Assembly (NCBI RefSeq): GCF_038005985.1
Contig: NZ_JBBOUI010000001.1
Location: forward strand, 2,562,001 to 2,626,000
Direction: 5' to 3'
Source of the DNA: Solibacillus sp. FSL R7-0682
GTDB lineage: Bacteria; Bacillota; Bacilli; Bacillales_A; Planococcaceae
DNA length: 64,000 nt
The notes under the pieces were generated by a model. It did not search any database, was not told the origin of the DNA, and saw only the letters and a program-made list of their open reading frames with translations. Below, piece after piece: positions 24,442 to 33,458 of this stretch. The first letter of the stretch is position 1; each line of letters begins with the position of its first letter. Made by a program: the position numbers and the translations under genes.

Positions 24442-25302
24442 TTAATTAATATTTATGGTCTTTGGAATCACGACGGCACCACATGCTTTTTCATAAAATT
24501 CTAGTGGACCAGCCTCTCCAATAATGGCATATTCATGTCCAAGTTCCTTCATTTCTTTTAAACAAAGGTGAAGAAGAGTAGTACCTATCCCCTGCACACG
24601 ATTTGAAAAAGATGTCCCCATTGGACCGAATATCCCTTTTCTCCCCCTTACTAAATCATAACAAGCAAAACCTAAAATTTGCTCATTATCAACCGCTATA
24701 TAAATCGGAATTTCCTCTAGTAAAAACCCGTTTTCTATGGAATTTAACCACCCTTTTCCGAATTCACTTTCTACAAATTTTTTTAATGTTGTTTGATCAC
24801 CTTGCTCAGCTTTGCGAAAATTTATGCCGTCAGTGAGGTCAATTGATACTGAATAATTTTTCAAAGACACAAGCATATCCCTCGGATTACATAAAATCCC
24901 AATAATATTTTCAACTTCTAGCCCTTCAAATAGTAAACGGGTTAATAAGTCATCACTTCTAAAAATCGCATCCGCTAAATGACCTTCATTTATAAAAATT
25001 TGGTTGAATCGTTTCATTCGACTATTAGCGATTTCTAGTACTTGTAGTGTTGATGTAGAAATGTTGATCGTAAACGGTTCATAAACCATACCTATTTCAT
25101 GATTTGTTGTATAAAGGGCCATAAATCGCTCATTTAATATTTCCGATAAGTACGGATTATACATATTTACTTCTGCGCAAACACCTGTTTTTTCTTGCGT
25201 CATACTTAAAAATAAATGAATTGGATAAACAATATTTGTTGTTTTTTTAGCTTCAAATTCTGCGTTTTTTATAATTCTCAAAGTACGGTTTGTAAATTTC
25301 AC
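24442..25302 (-). CDS. Clp N-domain/GNAT acetyltransferase fusion
   Basis: 286 residues from GTG 25302, with AAGGGGCGG upstream. Residues about 1-140 resemble the repeat domain of Clp ATPases (KFTNRTLRIIKNAEFEAKKT, IYPIHLFLSM-like start, then a second repeat INEGHLADAIFRSDDLLTRL). The C-terminal ~120 residues are a GNAT fold (INFRKAEQGDQTTLKKFVES, IYIAVDNEQILGFACYDL, the acetyl-CoA loop VQGIGTTLLHLCLKEM and GPLEFYEKACGAVV). No ATPase domain is present. The Clp N-domain normally binds adaptors or substrates, so it may direct acetylation to a partner; substrate unknown. The gene reads towards the peptide cassette from the opposite strand. Confidence 0.7.
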   Translation of the reverse strand: MKFTNRTLRIIKNAEFEAKKTTNIVYPIHLFLSMTQEKTGVCAEVNMYNPYLSEILNERFMALYTTNHEIGMVYEPFTINISTSTLQVLEIANSRMKRFNQIFINEGHLADAIFRSDDLLTRLLFEGLEVENIIGILCNPRDMLVSLKNYSVSIDLTDGINFRKAEQGDQTTLKKFVESEFGKGWLNSIENGFLLEEIPIYIAVDNEQILGFACYDLVRGRKGIFGPMGTSFSNRVQGIGTTLLHLCLKEMKELGHEYAIIGEAGPLEFYEKACGAVVIPKTININ

Positions 25303-25459
25303 TAAATTCCGCCCCTTCCAATTCACTATAAAGTAATTTTTTACAAAATTATACATTAACCATCGTCATTTATAGACTTTATTTATACCCTTTATACTGA
25401 CAATTACTTTATAATTATTAAACAAGTAGTTGTAATTATTATTAATAGGAGAAGAATAG

Positions 25460-27637
25460 ATGAAAATAGTAATTGCAGAAAAACCAGACCAAGCAGCAAA
25501 ATTAGCTGCTCCCTTTTCTTTCACCAAAAAACCTGGTTATTTTGAAGTTAAGCCAAACACATACTTTCCAAATGGCGCACTTATCACTTGGGCAGTAGGG
25601 CATTTATGCGAATTAAAAGCACCTGAGGAATATAATCCTGCATGGAAAAAATGGACATTAGAAGCATTACCGATTATTCCCGATCGTTTCGAATATAAAG
25701 TTGCAAAATCAAAATACAAACAATTCAATGTTATTAAAGGATTAGTAAAAAGACCTGATATTCGAGAAATCATCATTGGTGGGGATGCAGGGCGTGAAGG
25801 TGAATTAATAATTCGTACGATATTAAAAGTATGTGCTGTTAATAAACCAATGAAGCGATTATGGATATCATCATTAACAGAAAACGCTGTTAAAAATGGT
25901 TTTGCAAATTTACTACCAGAAGAGAAAACGAGAGATATTTATTTCGAAGCATTAAGCCGTTCCTGTGCGGATTGGTTAATTGGGATCAATACATCCCGAC
26001 TATATACAATTCTACTTAAAAAAAACGGTGTAAAAGATGTTTTTTCAATTGGTCGCGTACAAACACCTACACTTGCGTTAATTGTTAAACGCGAGCATGA
26101 AATAGCAAATTTTAAGCCTGAACCATTTTGGGAAGTTGAAGCTGAATTTAATTTTGATGGCAAAATACTGAGAGCAAAATGGCATAAAAATAATATTTCA
26201 AGAGTTCAAGAGGAGAAACAAGCGATTGCGATCGCAAATTTCTGCCTTAATAAAAATGTGGAAATTACACGTATTAAAAAAGAAACAAAGCAATATGCTC
26301 CTCCTTTGTTGTTCAACCTTTCTGCACTACAAGCAACAGCAAATAAGGCATATAAATTGTCTCCACAACATACGCTCGATATTTTGCAAAAGCTTTATTT
26401 GAAGGGCCTAGTTTCATACCCAAGGTCTGATTCACAATTTTTGACGAACGAAGAAGCAAAGACACTACCAAATATATTAAACAATTTGCGAAATGTGGAT
26501 AAGTATAAAAACCTTCTTCCACCACCAACAAATTCGATTCTGAATAATAAACGATTCGTAAATGAAAAAAAAGTTACCGATCACCATGCGATTATTATTA
26601 CAGAAAAATTACCTAACATTTCCAAACTTAGTTCAGAAGAAGAAAAAATTTATGATTTAATCGTTCGCCAAGTCATTGCAGCTCATTATAACAATGCCGT
26701 TTTTTCTTACACAACCATTCATACACTTGTAGAAAAACGTGCAGAATTCATCTCTAAGGGAAAAGTACAAATTGAGGAAGGTTGGCGTAAAGTAATTTAT
26801 CATTCCAAAGACATTTCCTCTTCAGAAGAAGAAGCTTTGCTTCCCCACCTTCAAGAAAATGAGCTAGGGATCGTTTCGAAAACAAATGTAAAAAATAGTG
26901 AAACACAGCCACCGAATAGATATTCTGAAGGTAATTTAATTACAGTAATGAAAACAGCTGGTAAACACCTAGAAGATGTTGAATTAGAAAAGGTTTTATC
27001 TAATACTGAAGGCTTAGGTACTGAAGCGACACGTGCTGGAATTATTGGTACGCTTAAAGATCGAAACTATATTGAAGTTAAGAAAAACCAAGTCTTTGCA
27101 ACAACTAAAGGCATGTTACTGATCGAGGCACTAGGTGAAAGCATCCTAACATCTCCTTCAATGACAGGTAAATGGGAGCAACGACTATCTGAAATCGGTG
27201 AAGGCAATGCCTCACCAAAAGCATTTATGGAACAAGTTAAAAAGCTTGCAGACAAATTAATTTTAGATGCCAATGAACGTGAAAAGGAATGGGCATTTAA
27301 TCAAGCTGCGGTAGAAAAAATCACAGCAAATAATCCGTATAATAAAAAATACAAAAAGGAAAAGATGATTATTGGGAAATGCATCCTTTGCGAAGGTTCA
27401 ATACTAGATCACGGAACTTTTTACGGTTGCTCTAATTATAAAAATGCTAATTGTAAATTCACAGTTTCTAAGAAAATTTTAAGAAAAACAATTACACAGG
27501 CTAACGTAAAAAAGTTATTGACTACTGGTGAAACCTCACTGATCAAAGGTTTCAAAAAAGGTGAAAAGTATTTTGATGCACATATCGTATGGGATAAAAA
27601 TACACAGAAAGTTATTTTTAAATTTAATAAAGAATAG
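25460..27637 (+). CDS. topB: DNA topoisomerase III
   Basis: 725 residues, full length. Type IA topoisomerase: Toprim domain at the start (KIVIAEKPDQAAKLAAPF, GGDAGREGELIIRT), catalytic Tyr320 in GLVSYPRSDS, and GLGTEATRAGIIG near residue 520. A C-terminal segment with four cysteines (KCILCEG...GCSNYKNANC) forms a zinc ribbon. It breaks and rejoins single DNA strands and resolves replication or recombination intermediates. AGGAG precedes the ATG. Stand-alone gene ending at a hairpin. Confidence 0.95.
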   Translation: MKIVIAEKPDQAAKLAAPFSFTKKPGYFEVKPNTYFPNGALITWAVGHLCELKAPEEYNPAWKKWTLEALPIIPDRFEYKVAKSKYKQFNVIKGLVKRPDIREIIIGGDAGREGELIIRTILKVCAVNKPMKRLWISSLTENAVKNGFANLLPEEKTRDIYFEALSRSCADWLIGINTSRLYTILLKKNGVKDVFSIGRVQTPTLALIVKREHEIANFKPEPFWEVEAEFNFDGKILRAKWHKNNISRVQEEKQAIAIANFCLNKNVEITRIKKETKQYAPPLLFNLSALQATANKAYKLSPQHTLDILQKLYLKGLVSYPRSDSQFLTNEEAKTLPNILNNLRNVDKYKNLLPPPTNSILNNKRFVNEKKVTDHHAIIITEKLPNISKLSSEEEKIYDLIVRQVIAAHYNNAVFSYTTIHTLVEKRAEFISKGKVQIEEGWRKVIYHSKDISSSEEEALLPHLQENELGIVSKTNVKNSETQPPNRYSEGNLITVMKTAGKHLEDVELEKVLSNTEGLGTEATRAGIIGTLKDRNYIEVKKNQVFATTKGMLLIEALGESILTSPSMTGKWEQRLSEIGEGNASPKAFMEQVKKLADKLILDANEREKEWAFNQAAVEKITANNPYNKKYKKEKMIIGKCILCEGSILDHGTFYGCSNYKNANCKFTVSKKILRKTITQANVKKLLTTGETSLIKGFKKGEKYFDAHIVWDKNTQKVIFKFNKE

Positions 27638-27645
27638 ATAACTAA

Positions 27646-27691
27646 CAAAAATACGAATGAAGCACTTGAAGAAGCGATTCATTCGTATTTG
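27646..27691. terminator. bidirectional terminator
   Basis: CAAAAATACGAATGAA pairs with TTCATTCGTATTTG around a 16-base loop. It separates convergent topB and the ZIP transporter gene. Confidence 0.75.
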
Positions 27692-27744
27692 TAGTTTTAA
27701 AAATGATAAATCAGGCTGACCCCTCTTTTAGCATAAAGATGAAA

Positions 27745-28458
27745 TTAAAAAGCTTTTACGTATAGCCCTATAATTCCTATCCCTATTACCATACATAATA
27801 AGACTTTAAATATGGAGGATTGAATTAATGCTGGATATAAAATTTCTGATACTGTAACCATAAAAATAATTCCAATAGTAATACTAATTAAGATTGTGTT
27901 TAATGTCTGGTGATTATACCCTAAAAATCCCCCCATAAAGACGCCTAAAGAGACTGGGATCGAGACAATAAAAGAAATTAATAAACCCTTTAATAGATTT
28001 ATGCCCGCCAAAATTAAAGGGGTAAACAATATAATTCCTTCAGGGATACTATGGAAAAGTAACGTTTGCAATAAAGTCATTGTAAAATCGGCTTCTTCGT
28101 TTGCTCCTAAAATTATTCCCATAGGTATATTGTGTATCGAGAAGCTAAACATTAATATTACTCCTGTAAGAATATATGATTCTTTCTTTGTTGTAGTCTT
28201 GAACACTTGCTTTTGATGAAATACCCTATGTAATACTTCGAATATTAACATCCCTATAGAAAAGCCAACTACGGTACTCAGCCAACCACTTATTTCAATC
28301 GCTTCTGGGATAATTTCAAAGCATATTAACCCTAAAATTATACCTGCACAAAGCCCGTAAACAACGTCAACTTTTTTCTGGATTCCTCTAAAAGCCCAAG
28401 CAATTGCTCCACCAATTAATATCCCGGAAGAAGTACATAAAAATCCTAATAGCCACAT
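27745..28458 (-). CDS. ZIP family metal transporter
   Basis: 237 residues, about eight transmembrane helices. The ZIP metal-binding helices are visible as FSIHNIPMGIILGANEEADF and LLFHSIPEGIILFTPLILAG (His and Glu ligands). Imports or equilibrates divalent cations such as Zn2+, Mn2+ or Fe2+. The start at 28458 has AAGGTG about 12 bases upstream. No clear Zur/MntR box was found in the 180-base gap before it, which otherwise holds promoter-like AT-rich sequence only. Confidence 0.88.
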   Translation of the reverse strand: MWLLGFLCTSSGILIGGAIAWAFRGIQKKVDVVYGLCAGIILGLICFEIIPEAIEISGWLSTVVGFSIGMLIFEVLHRVFHQKQVFKTTTKKESYILTGVILMFSFSIHNIPMGIILGANEEADFTMTLLQTLLFHSIPEGIILFTPLILAGINLLKGLLISFIVSIPVSLGVFMGGFLGYNHQTLNTILISITIGIIFMVTVSEILYPALIQSSIFKVLLCMVIGIGIIGLYVKAF

Positions 28459-28638
28459 TCCACATTAACACCTTTCTATGGTTATAATTAGTGGTATGGT
28501 TATTCAAACAAATTTATGCAAGGTTGCCAATCAACATATTAGTAAATTAATACATTTACGAGATAATAATCGGCACCTTATAGAATTCAAACACTTCGAA
28601 ATGTTATACTAATTTTACATAAAAGGGGGATTTTACAG

Positions 28639-29034
28639 ATGGAGAAAAGAAAGCGTACGATTTTTTGGATTATACCAATTGCAATAATTGGATTTTTTAT
28701 TTATTTCTTTGGTCCAAAAGATGCAATCACTGATAATGAATACATTTCATACATAAAAGCTGCACCGTTAATAGGAAATACTAATATAATGAACGAAGCC
28801 GCTTTTGCTAATTCTTGTGAAAAATTAGGTTGGGAATATTTCCAAACAAAAATGTTCGAACATGTTGTTGAGTTTAAAGGGGAGTGTAACGTAAATAATA
28901 CTTTACAACCAGTAAATTTACAGTTCATCGTTGAGAAGGATCAAAGTTCTCACCGAGTTGGGGCTATGTTAATAAATGGCGAACAACAAACAGAGCAGCA
29001 ACGGGATGAATTTTTAGCCTTGCTCCAACAATGA
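28639..29034 (+). CDS. hypothetical membrane-anchored protein
   Basis: 131 residues. A basic start (MEKRKR), one transmembrane helix (FWIIPIAIIGFFIYFFG), then an extracytoplasmic domain of about 105 residues with a pair of cysteines (NSCEKLGWEYFQ ... FKGECNVNN) that could form a disulfide. AAAAGGGGG precedes the ATG. It may be a small anchored or secreted domain; the family is not recognised. Confidence 0.6.
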   Translation: MEKRKRTIFWIIPIAIIGFFIYFFGPKDAITDNEYISYIKAAPLIGNTNIMNEAAFANSCEKLGWEYFQTKMFEHVVEFKGECNVNNTLQPVNLQFIVEKDQSSHRVGAMLINGEQQTEQQRDEFLALLQQ

Positions 29035-29045
29035 AGCAATTTCGA

Positions 29046-29085
29046 TTTCTAGGGGATAGCTTACTTATAGCTTCCCCTAGAAAAA
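29046..29085. terminator. bidirectional terminator
   Basis: TTTCTAGGGGA-t-AGC pairs with GCT-t-CCCCTAGAAA, T- and A-flanked on both sides, between convergent genes at 28639 and 29096. Confidence 0.75.
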
Positions 29086-29095
29086 CGGGAGCCCC

Positions 29096-29581
29096 CTATT
29101 CTATTTGCGCTACAATATCCTTCATTCTTTTTAATAAACGTTGTTTTCTTTTTTTCACCATTTCATAGGAATAGCCTAAATGTAGGGCTACCTCCCTCAA
29201 TGTTTTCCCATCAACATAAATCATTTGTATAAGGCTATATTCTTCATCATTTAAAAGCTGCGGCCAATCAATAGGTGGTAGATAGATTTCTTCGGCAGAT
29301 TGCTTTTCTAGTATGAGTACCAGTTTGTTACTTTCTAATGCTACTTCCACTTGTTCGATTTTATTTGCATTCGTTAATGCTCGCAAAAGAGCATAACGAA
29401 TTCTTACATAAGCAAACATGCTGAACTCCCCCTTACTTTCATCGAAATCTAGTACCGCTTTCCATAAAGAAATACGACCAATTTGCATATAGTCTTCTTT
29501 ATTCTGATATATATTCAACTTATAAATAGCACGAGAAATTAAAAATTCATGTTGTTGTATCATTTCATCAATTGATTGCAT
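29096..29581 (-). CDS. small sigma-70-family sigma factor
   Basis: 161 residues. N-terminal region 2 (LISRAIYKLNIYQNKEDYMQ, IGRISLWKAVLDFDESKGEF, SMFAYVRIRYALLRAL) and C-terminal region 4 (WPQLLNDEEYSLIQMIYVDG, KTLREVALHLGYSYEMVKKR) with a short linker, no regions 1 or 3: an ECF-like or SigO/phage-type factor. No anti-sigma gene is adjacent. ATG 29581 has GAAGGA 9-10 bases upstream; the ATG at 29590 would overlap the site too closely. Target genes unknown. Confidence 0.82.
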   Translation of the reverse strand: MQSIDEMIQQHEFLISRAIYKLNIYQNKEDYMQIGRISLWKAVLDFDESKGEFSMFAYVRIRYALLRALTNANKIEQVEVALESNKLVLILEKQSAEEIYLPPIDWPQLLNDEEYSLIQMIYVDGKTLREVALHLGYSYEMVKKRKQRLLKRMKDIVAQIE

Positions 29582-29857
29582 TATTGCCATTCCTTCAAGC
29601 TGTGCACAACTAAATATTCCTAGGTAATGACAACTTATTGCAATCTACAGTTTTTCACAAAGACCAAAATGCATTAAAATAAACGCAAATAGTAATTTTT
29701 CAAAGAATATTCCTATGAAAAAGTATTTTTCTCTTCATTTTCTATTGAAATTGTAGATTTTATATTTTGTCCCTTATTTGAATAGTGGAAAAACATTTTA
29801 CATTCAGATATTGACAAAAGTACATCTATCCTTCATGCTATTAGAAAATGTAAATGC

Positions 29858-30085
29858 CCATTGAAGAATAGTACGTAGCAATTAACTGAAAAAGAGAGCG
29901 AATTCCATCGGCTGAAAGAATCGCACAGTAAAACCTACCGAACCTACTTCAACATGCTCCTATTAAAAATAGGCGCCGACTCAGCGTTATGAGATGAAGT
30001 GGAATGTATAAAAGCATTCAATTTAGGTGGTACCACGGAAAAGCACTTTTCGTCCTAGTAATAAGGGATGAAAAATGCTTTTTTT
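29858..30085 (+). ncRNA. proline T-box leader of proBA
   Basis: The conserved T-box AGGTGGTACCACG is at 30025-30037, followed by the terminator arm AAAAGCACTTTTCGTCC...GGGATGAAAAATGC with T7 (to 30085). Stem I closes as TTGAAG (29861) with CTTCAA (29947); on the 5' side lies AGTA and on the 3' side the specifier triplet CCT (29943-29945) followed by A, a proline codon. This matches the genes behind it: uncharged tRNA-Pro would favour antitermination and raise proline synthesis. A TTGACA at 29811 is a likely -35; the -10 is unclear. Upstream 29591-29810 holds no gene. Confidence 0.9.
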
Positions 30086-30108
30086 CATATTTAAGGGAGG
30101 CAAAGTAA

Positions 30109-31191
30109 GTGGAACGAAAACGCGTTGTTGTAAAAATTGGCAGTAGCTCGTTAACAAATAGTAAGGGTGAGCTCGACAAATTCAAATTTCAAGATCATGT
30201 CTCAGCGTTGGCAACATTAAAGCAGGCTGGTCATGAAGTTATTTTAGTTTCTTCAGGTGCTGTCGCAGCTGGATTTAGAAAATTAGGTTATTCCTCAAGA
30301 CCTGTAACAATTAAAGGAAAGCAGGCTGCTGCTGCGGTAGGACAAAGCGTTTTAATTCAGGCGTATTGGGATGAATTTGCCGCTTTTAAGGTAACACCTG
30401 CGCAGATTTTATTAACCCGATCAGATTTTAGCGATAAAAAGCGATACAAAAACGCTTATGAAACATTATCTGAGTTACTTGAACGTTCGATCGTTCCGAT
30501 TATTAATGAAAATGACACAGTTTCTATTGCTGAATTAACTTTTGGGGATAATGATATGCTATCCGCCTTAGTAAGCGGCTTATTGCATGCTGATCAATTG
30601 ATTATTTTAACGGACGTCAACGGCTTATATACGGCCAATCCATTGACAAATCCTGACGCACAGCGTATTGCAAAGATCGATACAATTACAGATGAAATGC
30701 TTACCTTTGCTTCAGGATCTGGCTCAAAGGTCGGTACAGGTGGGATGCAATCAAAGTTAACCGCAGCGAAATATGCGACAAATGCTGGGGTTGATGTATT
30801 CATCGGTACAGGGGCAGGTTCTCATAAATTGATTGAAATTTTAGCACAAAACGGAGATGGAACATACTTTACTCGCAATGAAAAATCAATTCCTAATTAC
30901 AAGCAATGGGTAGCTTTGACGAAAGCATCTGGGAAAATTTTTATAGATGAAGGGGCCGTTCAAGCCCTCCAATTCGGTGGCAAAAGTTTATTACCAGCTG
31001 GTGTGTATGCCTATGAAGGCACTTTTGAAAAAGGTGAAGTGGTGGAAGTATACGACCGTCATATTTGTATTGGACGTGGTGAAGTATTGTACTCTTCTAG
31101 CGAGCTAGAACAAGCGATGGGGAAACGAACAGTTGAGCTCTCCCATTTGCCGATGGAAGTTATCCACCGCAATCAATGGGTAAAAAATTAA
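30109..31191 (+). CDS. proB: glutamate 5-kinase
   Basis: 360 residues from GTG, GGGAGG 8 bases upstream. Amino-acid kinase domain (KIGSSSLTNSKGELDKFKFQ, VSSGAVAAGFRKLGY, IINENDTVSIAEL TFGDNDMLSA, GGMQSKLTAA) followed by a C-terminal PUA domain (from about residue 275, GKIFIDEGAVQALQFGGKSL). Phosphorylates L-glutamate in the first step of proline synthesis. First gene of the T-box-controlled operon; proA starts 12 bases downstream. Confidence 0.96.
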   Translation: MERKRVVVKIGSSSLTNSKGELDKFKFQDHVSALATLKQAGHEVILVSSGAVAAGFRKLGYSSRPVTIKGKQAAAAVGQSVLIQAYWDEFAAFKVTPAQILLTRSDFSDKKRYKNAYETLSELLERSIVPIINENDTVSIAELTFGDNDMLSALVSGLLHADQLIILTDVNGLYTANPLTNPDAQRIAKIDTITDEMLTFASGSGSKVGTGGMQSKLTAAKYATNAGVDVFIGTGAGSHKLIEILAQNGDGTYFTRNEKSIPNYKQWVALTKASGKIFIDEGAVQALQFGGKSLLPAGVYAYEGTFEKGEVVEVYDRHICIGRGEVLYSSSELEQAMGKRTVELSHLPMEVIHRNQWVKN

Positions 31192-31203
31192 GGAGGTTAC
31201 TTG

Positions 31204-32463
31204 ATGATTATGGAAAATGAGGTAATTAAAAAAGGGAAACGAGCGAAAATTGCAAGCTATGAAACAAATATTAAGACGACTGCTCAAAAAAATGAAGCAC
31301 TTAAAAGTATAGCAAGCCATCTTTTAATTGATAAGGAGTCAATCATTTCTGCAAATGAAATAGATTTAAAATCAGGAAGAGATAACGGCTTAGATGAAGC
31401 AACACTTGATCGCATTTTATTAAATGAAGCACGTATCCAAGCAATGAGTGATGCGATTATTCAATTGATTGATTTACCCGATCCAGTCGGTGAAGTACTA
31501 GAAGAAATCACAAAAGATAATGGGTTAAAAATCGTTAAGAAACGTGTACCCCTTGGCGTTATTGGGATGATTTATGAAGCACGCCCAAATGTAACGGTCG
31601 ATGCTGCTACCCTTTCATTAAAAACAGGTAATGCCGTACTATTACGTGGAAGTTCATCTGCAAAGCATTCAAATATTGCACTTGTCGCCTCTATTCACAA
31701 TGCATTAAAGGCAGCAAATTACCCACAGGATGCTGTATTGTTAATTGAGGATACGAGTCGTGAAACAGCAAAATCCCTATTTACATTAACTGATTACTTA
31801 GATGTACTAATTCCAAGAGGTGGCAAAAACTTAATCGATTTAGTTGTACGTGAGTCAACTGTTCCTGTGCTAGAAACAGGGGCTGGGAACTGTCATATTT
31901 ATGTAGATAATTTGGCTGATGTTGAAATGGCAAGAACAATCATAAAAAATGCAAAGACACAGCGACTATCTGTTTGTAATACTGCGGAAAGTCTATTAAT
32001 GCATATCCAATTTTTTGAACTACATGGAAAAGATTTTTTAAACTATTTAGCTTCTGATTTAGGAATTAAAATTTACGGGGATGAGCATGTTTGTCGTGTA
32101 CTTAAAGAGGCACTTCCTGCTACAGACGAACATTATGCAACAGAATTTTTAGCATTAACATTAAGTGTTAAAATTGTTGATAATGTTTATGAGGCAGTCC
32201 ACCATATTAATCAGTTTGGAACGAATCATTCTGAAGCAATTATTACGAATGATGATCAAAACGCGGAAGTATTTTTAAATTCCGTTGATGCTGCAGCAGT
32301 TTATCATAACGCTTCCACACGATTTACGGACGGATTTGAATTTGGATATGGTGCGGAAATTGGGATTTCTACGCAGAAATTACATGCGCGTGGACCAATG
32401 GGCTTACCAGCTTTAACTTCAACAAAATACTACATTACAGGTAATGGGCAAATTCGAAAGTAA
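31204..32463 (+). CDS. proA: gamma-glutamyl phosphate reductase
   Basis: 419 residues. NADPH-dependent reductase making glutamate-5-semialdehyde. Catalytic Cys lies in [28 protein letters not shown] and [14 protein letters not shown] (C-terminal) are family segments. ATG 31204 is chosen with AGGAGG 7 bases upstream; an in-frame TTG at 31201 and ATG at 31210 are worse spaced. Second gene of the proBA operon under the T-box. An EamA permease gene follows 36 bases later and may share the transcript. Confidence 0.96.
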   Translation: MIMENEVIKKGKRAKIASYETNIKTTAQKNEALKSIASHLLIDKESIISANEIDLKSGRDNGLDEATLDRILLNEARIQAMSDAIIQLIDLPDPVGEVLEEITKDNGLKIVKKRVPLGVIGMIYEARPNVTVDAATLSLKTGNAVLLRGSSSAKHSNIALVASIHNALKAANYPQDAVLLIEDTSRETAKSLFTLTDYLDVLIPRGGKNLIDLVVRESTVPVLETGAGNCHIYVDNLADVEMARTIIKNAKTQRLSVCNTAESLLMHIQFFELHGKDFLNYLASDLGIKIYGDEHVCRVLKEALPATDEHYATEFLALTLSVKIVDNVYEAVHHINQFGTNHSEAIITNDDQNAEVFLNSVDAAAVYHNASTRFTDGFEFGYGAEIGISTQKLHARGPMGLPALTSTKYYITGNGQIRK

Positions 32464-32499
32464 TACAAATAATCTTATTACGAAGGTAGGCGTCGACTT

Positions 32500-33372
32500 A
32501 TGAATATAAATGCCATGTTGAAATTAACGATTTCGATGGCGATATTTGGCTCGATTGGATTTTTCACTACTCAAACAGGGCTACCTGCTGTCGAGCTTGT
32601 ATTTATTCGATGCATTTGTGCGACAATTTTTTTAGGGAGTCTTTGGTTTTTAACCGGTGGGCATAAAACAGAAGTATGGCAAAAATCTGAACTGTTAAAA
32701 ACAATTGTTTGTGGCGTTTTTATCGTCTTAAATTGGGTATTTTTATTTAAAGCATTTGAAGTAATGTCAATTTCCATAGCAATCTCCATATATAATTTAG
32801 CGCCGATCTTTGTATTACTACTGGGCTCCGTTTTTTTAGCAGAAAAAATGGGGATCCGTTCAATTTTAGCAACAATCGTATGTTTTTTTGGAAGTATATT
32901 AATTGTTGGAATAGAAAGCTTTACTTCCATTTCACAATTTATGAACTCCGGTTTTGTTTGGGCATTATTATCTGCTATTTGTTATGCATTAACAATGTTT
33001 ACGAGTAAAACAATTAAAGGATTATCTTCTTATGCTTTAACGTTTGTACAAACAATCGTAGGGATCATTATGCTTTTCCCTTTATGTGACTTTTCAGCAT
33101 TTCAAGGTCTTAGCCAAACAAACTGGCTATATATTTTAGGGACAGGGTTTATACATACCGGATTTGTCTATTACTTGTTTTTTGATAGTATCCGCAATTT
33201 ATCTACAGTTATCGTTTCTGTTCTTGTTTTTGTAGATCCTGTTGTAGCAATTTTACTAGACGCAGTTCTCTTATCGTTTCGCCCTAGTCTATTACAAACT
33301 CTCGGAATTTTAATGATTTTCGGAAGTATTTTATACACGGTATTCAATCCAAATACAACTAGTAAAAAGTAA
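32500..33372 (+). CDS. EamA-family permease, C-terminus clipped by IS66 insertion
   Basis: 290 residues, ten hydrophobic helices in two EamA repeats (LKLTISMAIFGSIGFFTTQ and WALLSAICYALTMFTSK). Drug/metabolite transporter superfamily; substrate unknown, possibly an amino acid given its place after proBA (inference). The stop TAA (33370-33372) lies inside the left inverted repeat of the IS element. Joining across the element restores a frame reading SKKLESPS then stop, so the original protein was about 294 residues and only the last five were exchanged. The truncation is past the last helix, so function is probably kept. Confidence 0.9.
   Translation: MNINAMLKLTISMAIFGSIGFFTTQTGLPAVELVFIRCICATIFLGSLWFLTGGHKTEVWQKSELLKTIVCGVFIVLNWVFLFKAFEVMSISIAISIYNLAPIFVLLLGSVFLAEKMGIRSILATIVCFFGSILIVGIESFTSISQFMNSGFVWALLSAICYALTMFTSKTIKGLSSYALTFVQTIVGIIMLFPLCDFSAFQGLSQTNWLYILGTGFIHTGFVYYLFFDSIRNLSTVIVSVLVFVDPVVAILLDAVLLSFRPSLLQTLGILMIFGSILYTVFNPNTTSKK
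33361..33368. repeat. IS66 target-site duplication, left copy
   Basis: AGTAAAAA, identical to 35697-35704 on the other side of the element. Confidence 0.95.
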
Positions 33373-33422
33373 GCCCGAAATATAAAAAAATAGCGCACCT
33401 TCACGGTACGCACGACGATCGG

Positions 33423-33458
33423 CCAGCTATCTGAAATTTTTTTCAGATAGCTGGCTAT
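33423..33458. repeat. hairpin at the 3' end of IS66 tnpC
   Basis: GCCAGCTATCTGAAA and TTTCAGATAGCTGGC form a perfect 15-bp stem right at the tnpC stop. No T-run follows on the minus strand, so it may block incoming transcription or stabilise the mRNA rather than terminate. Confidence 0.6.
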
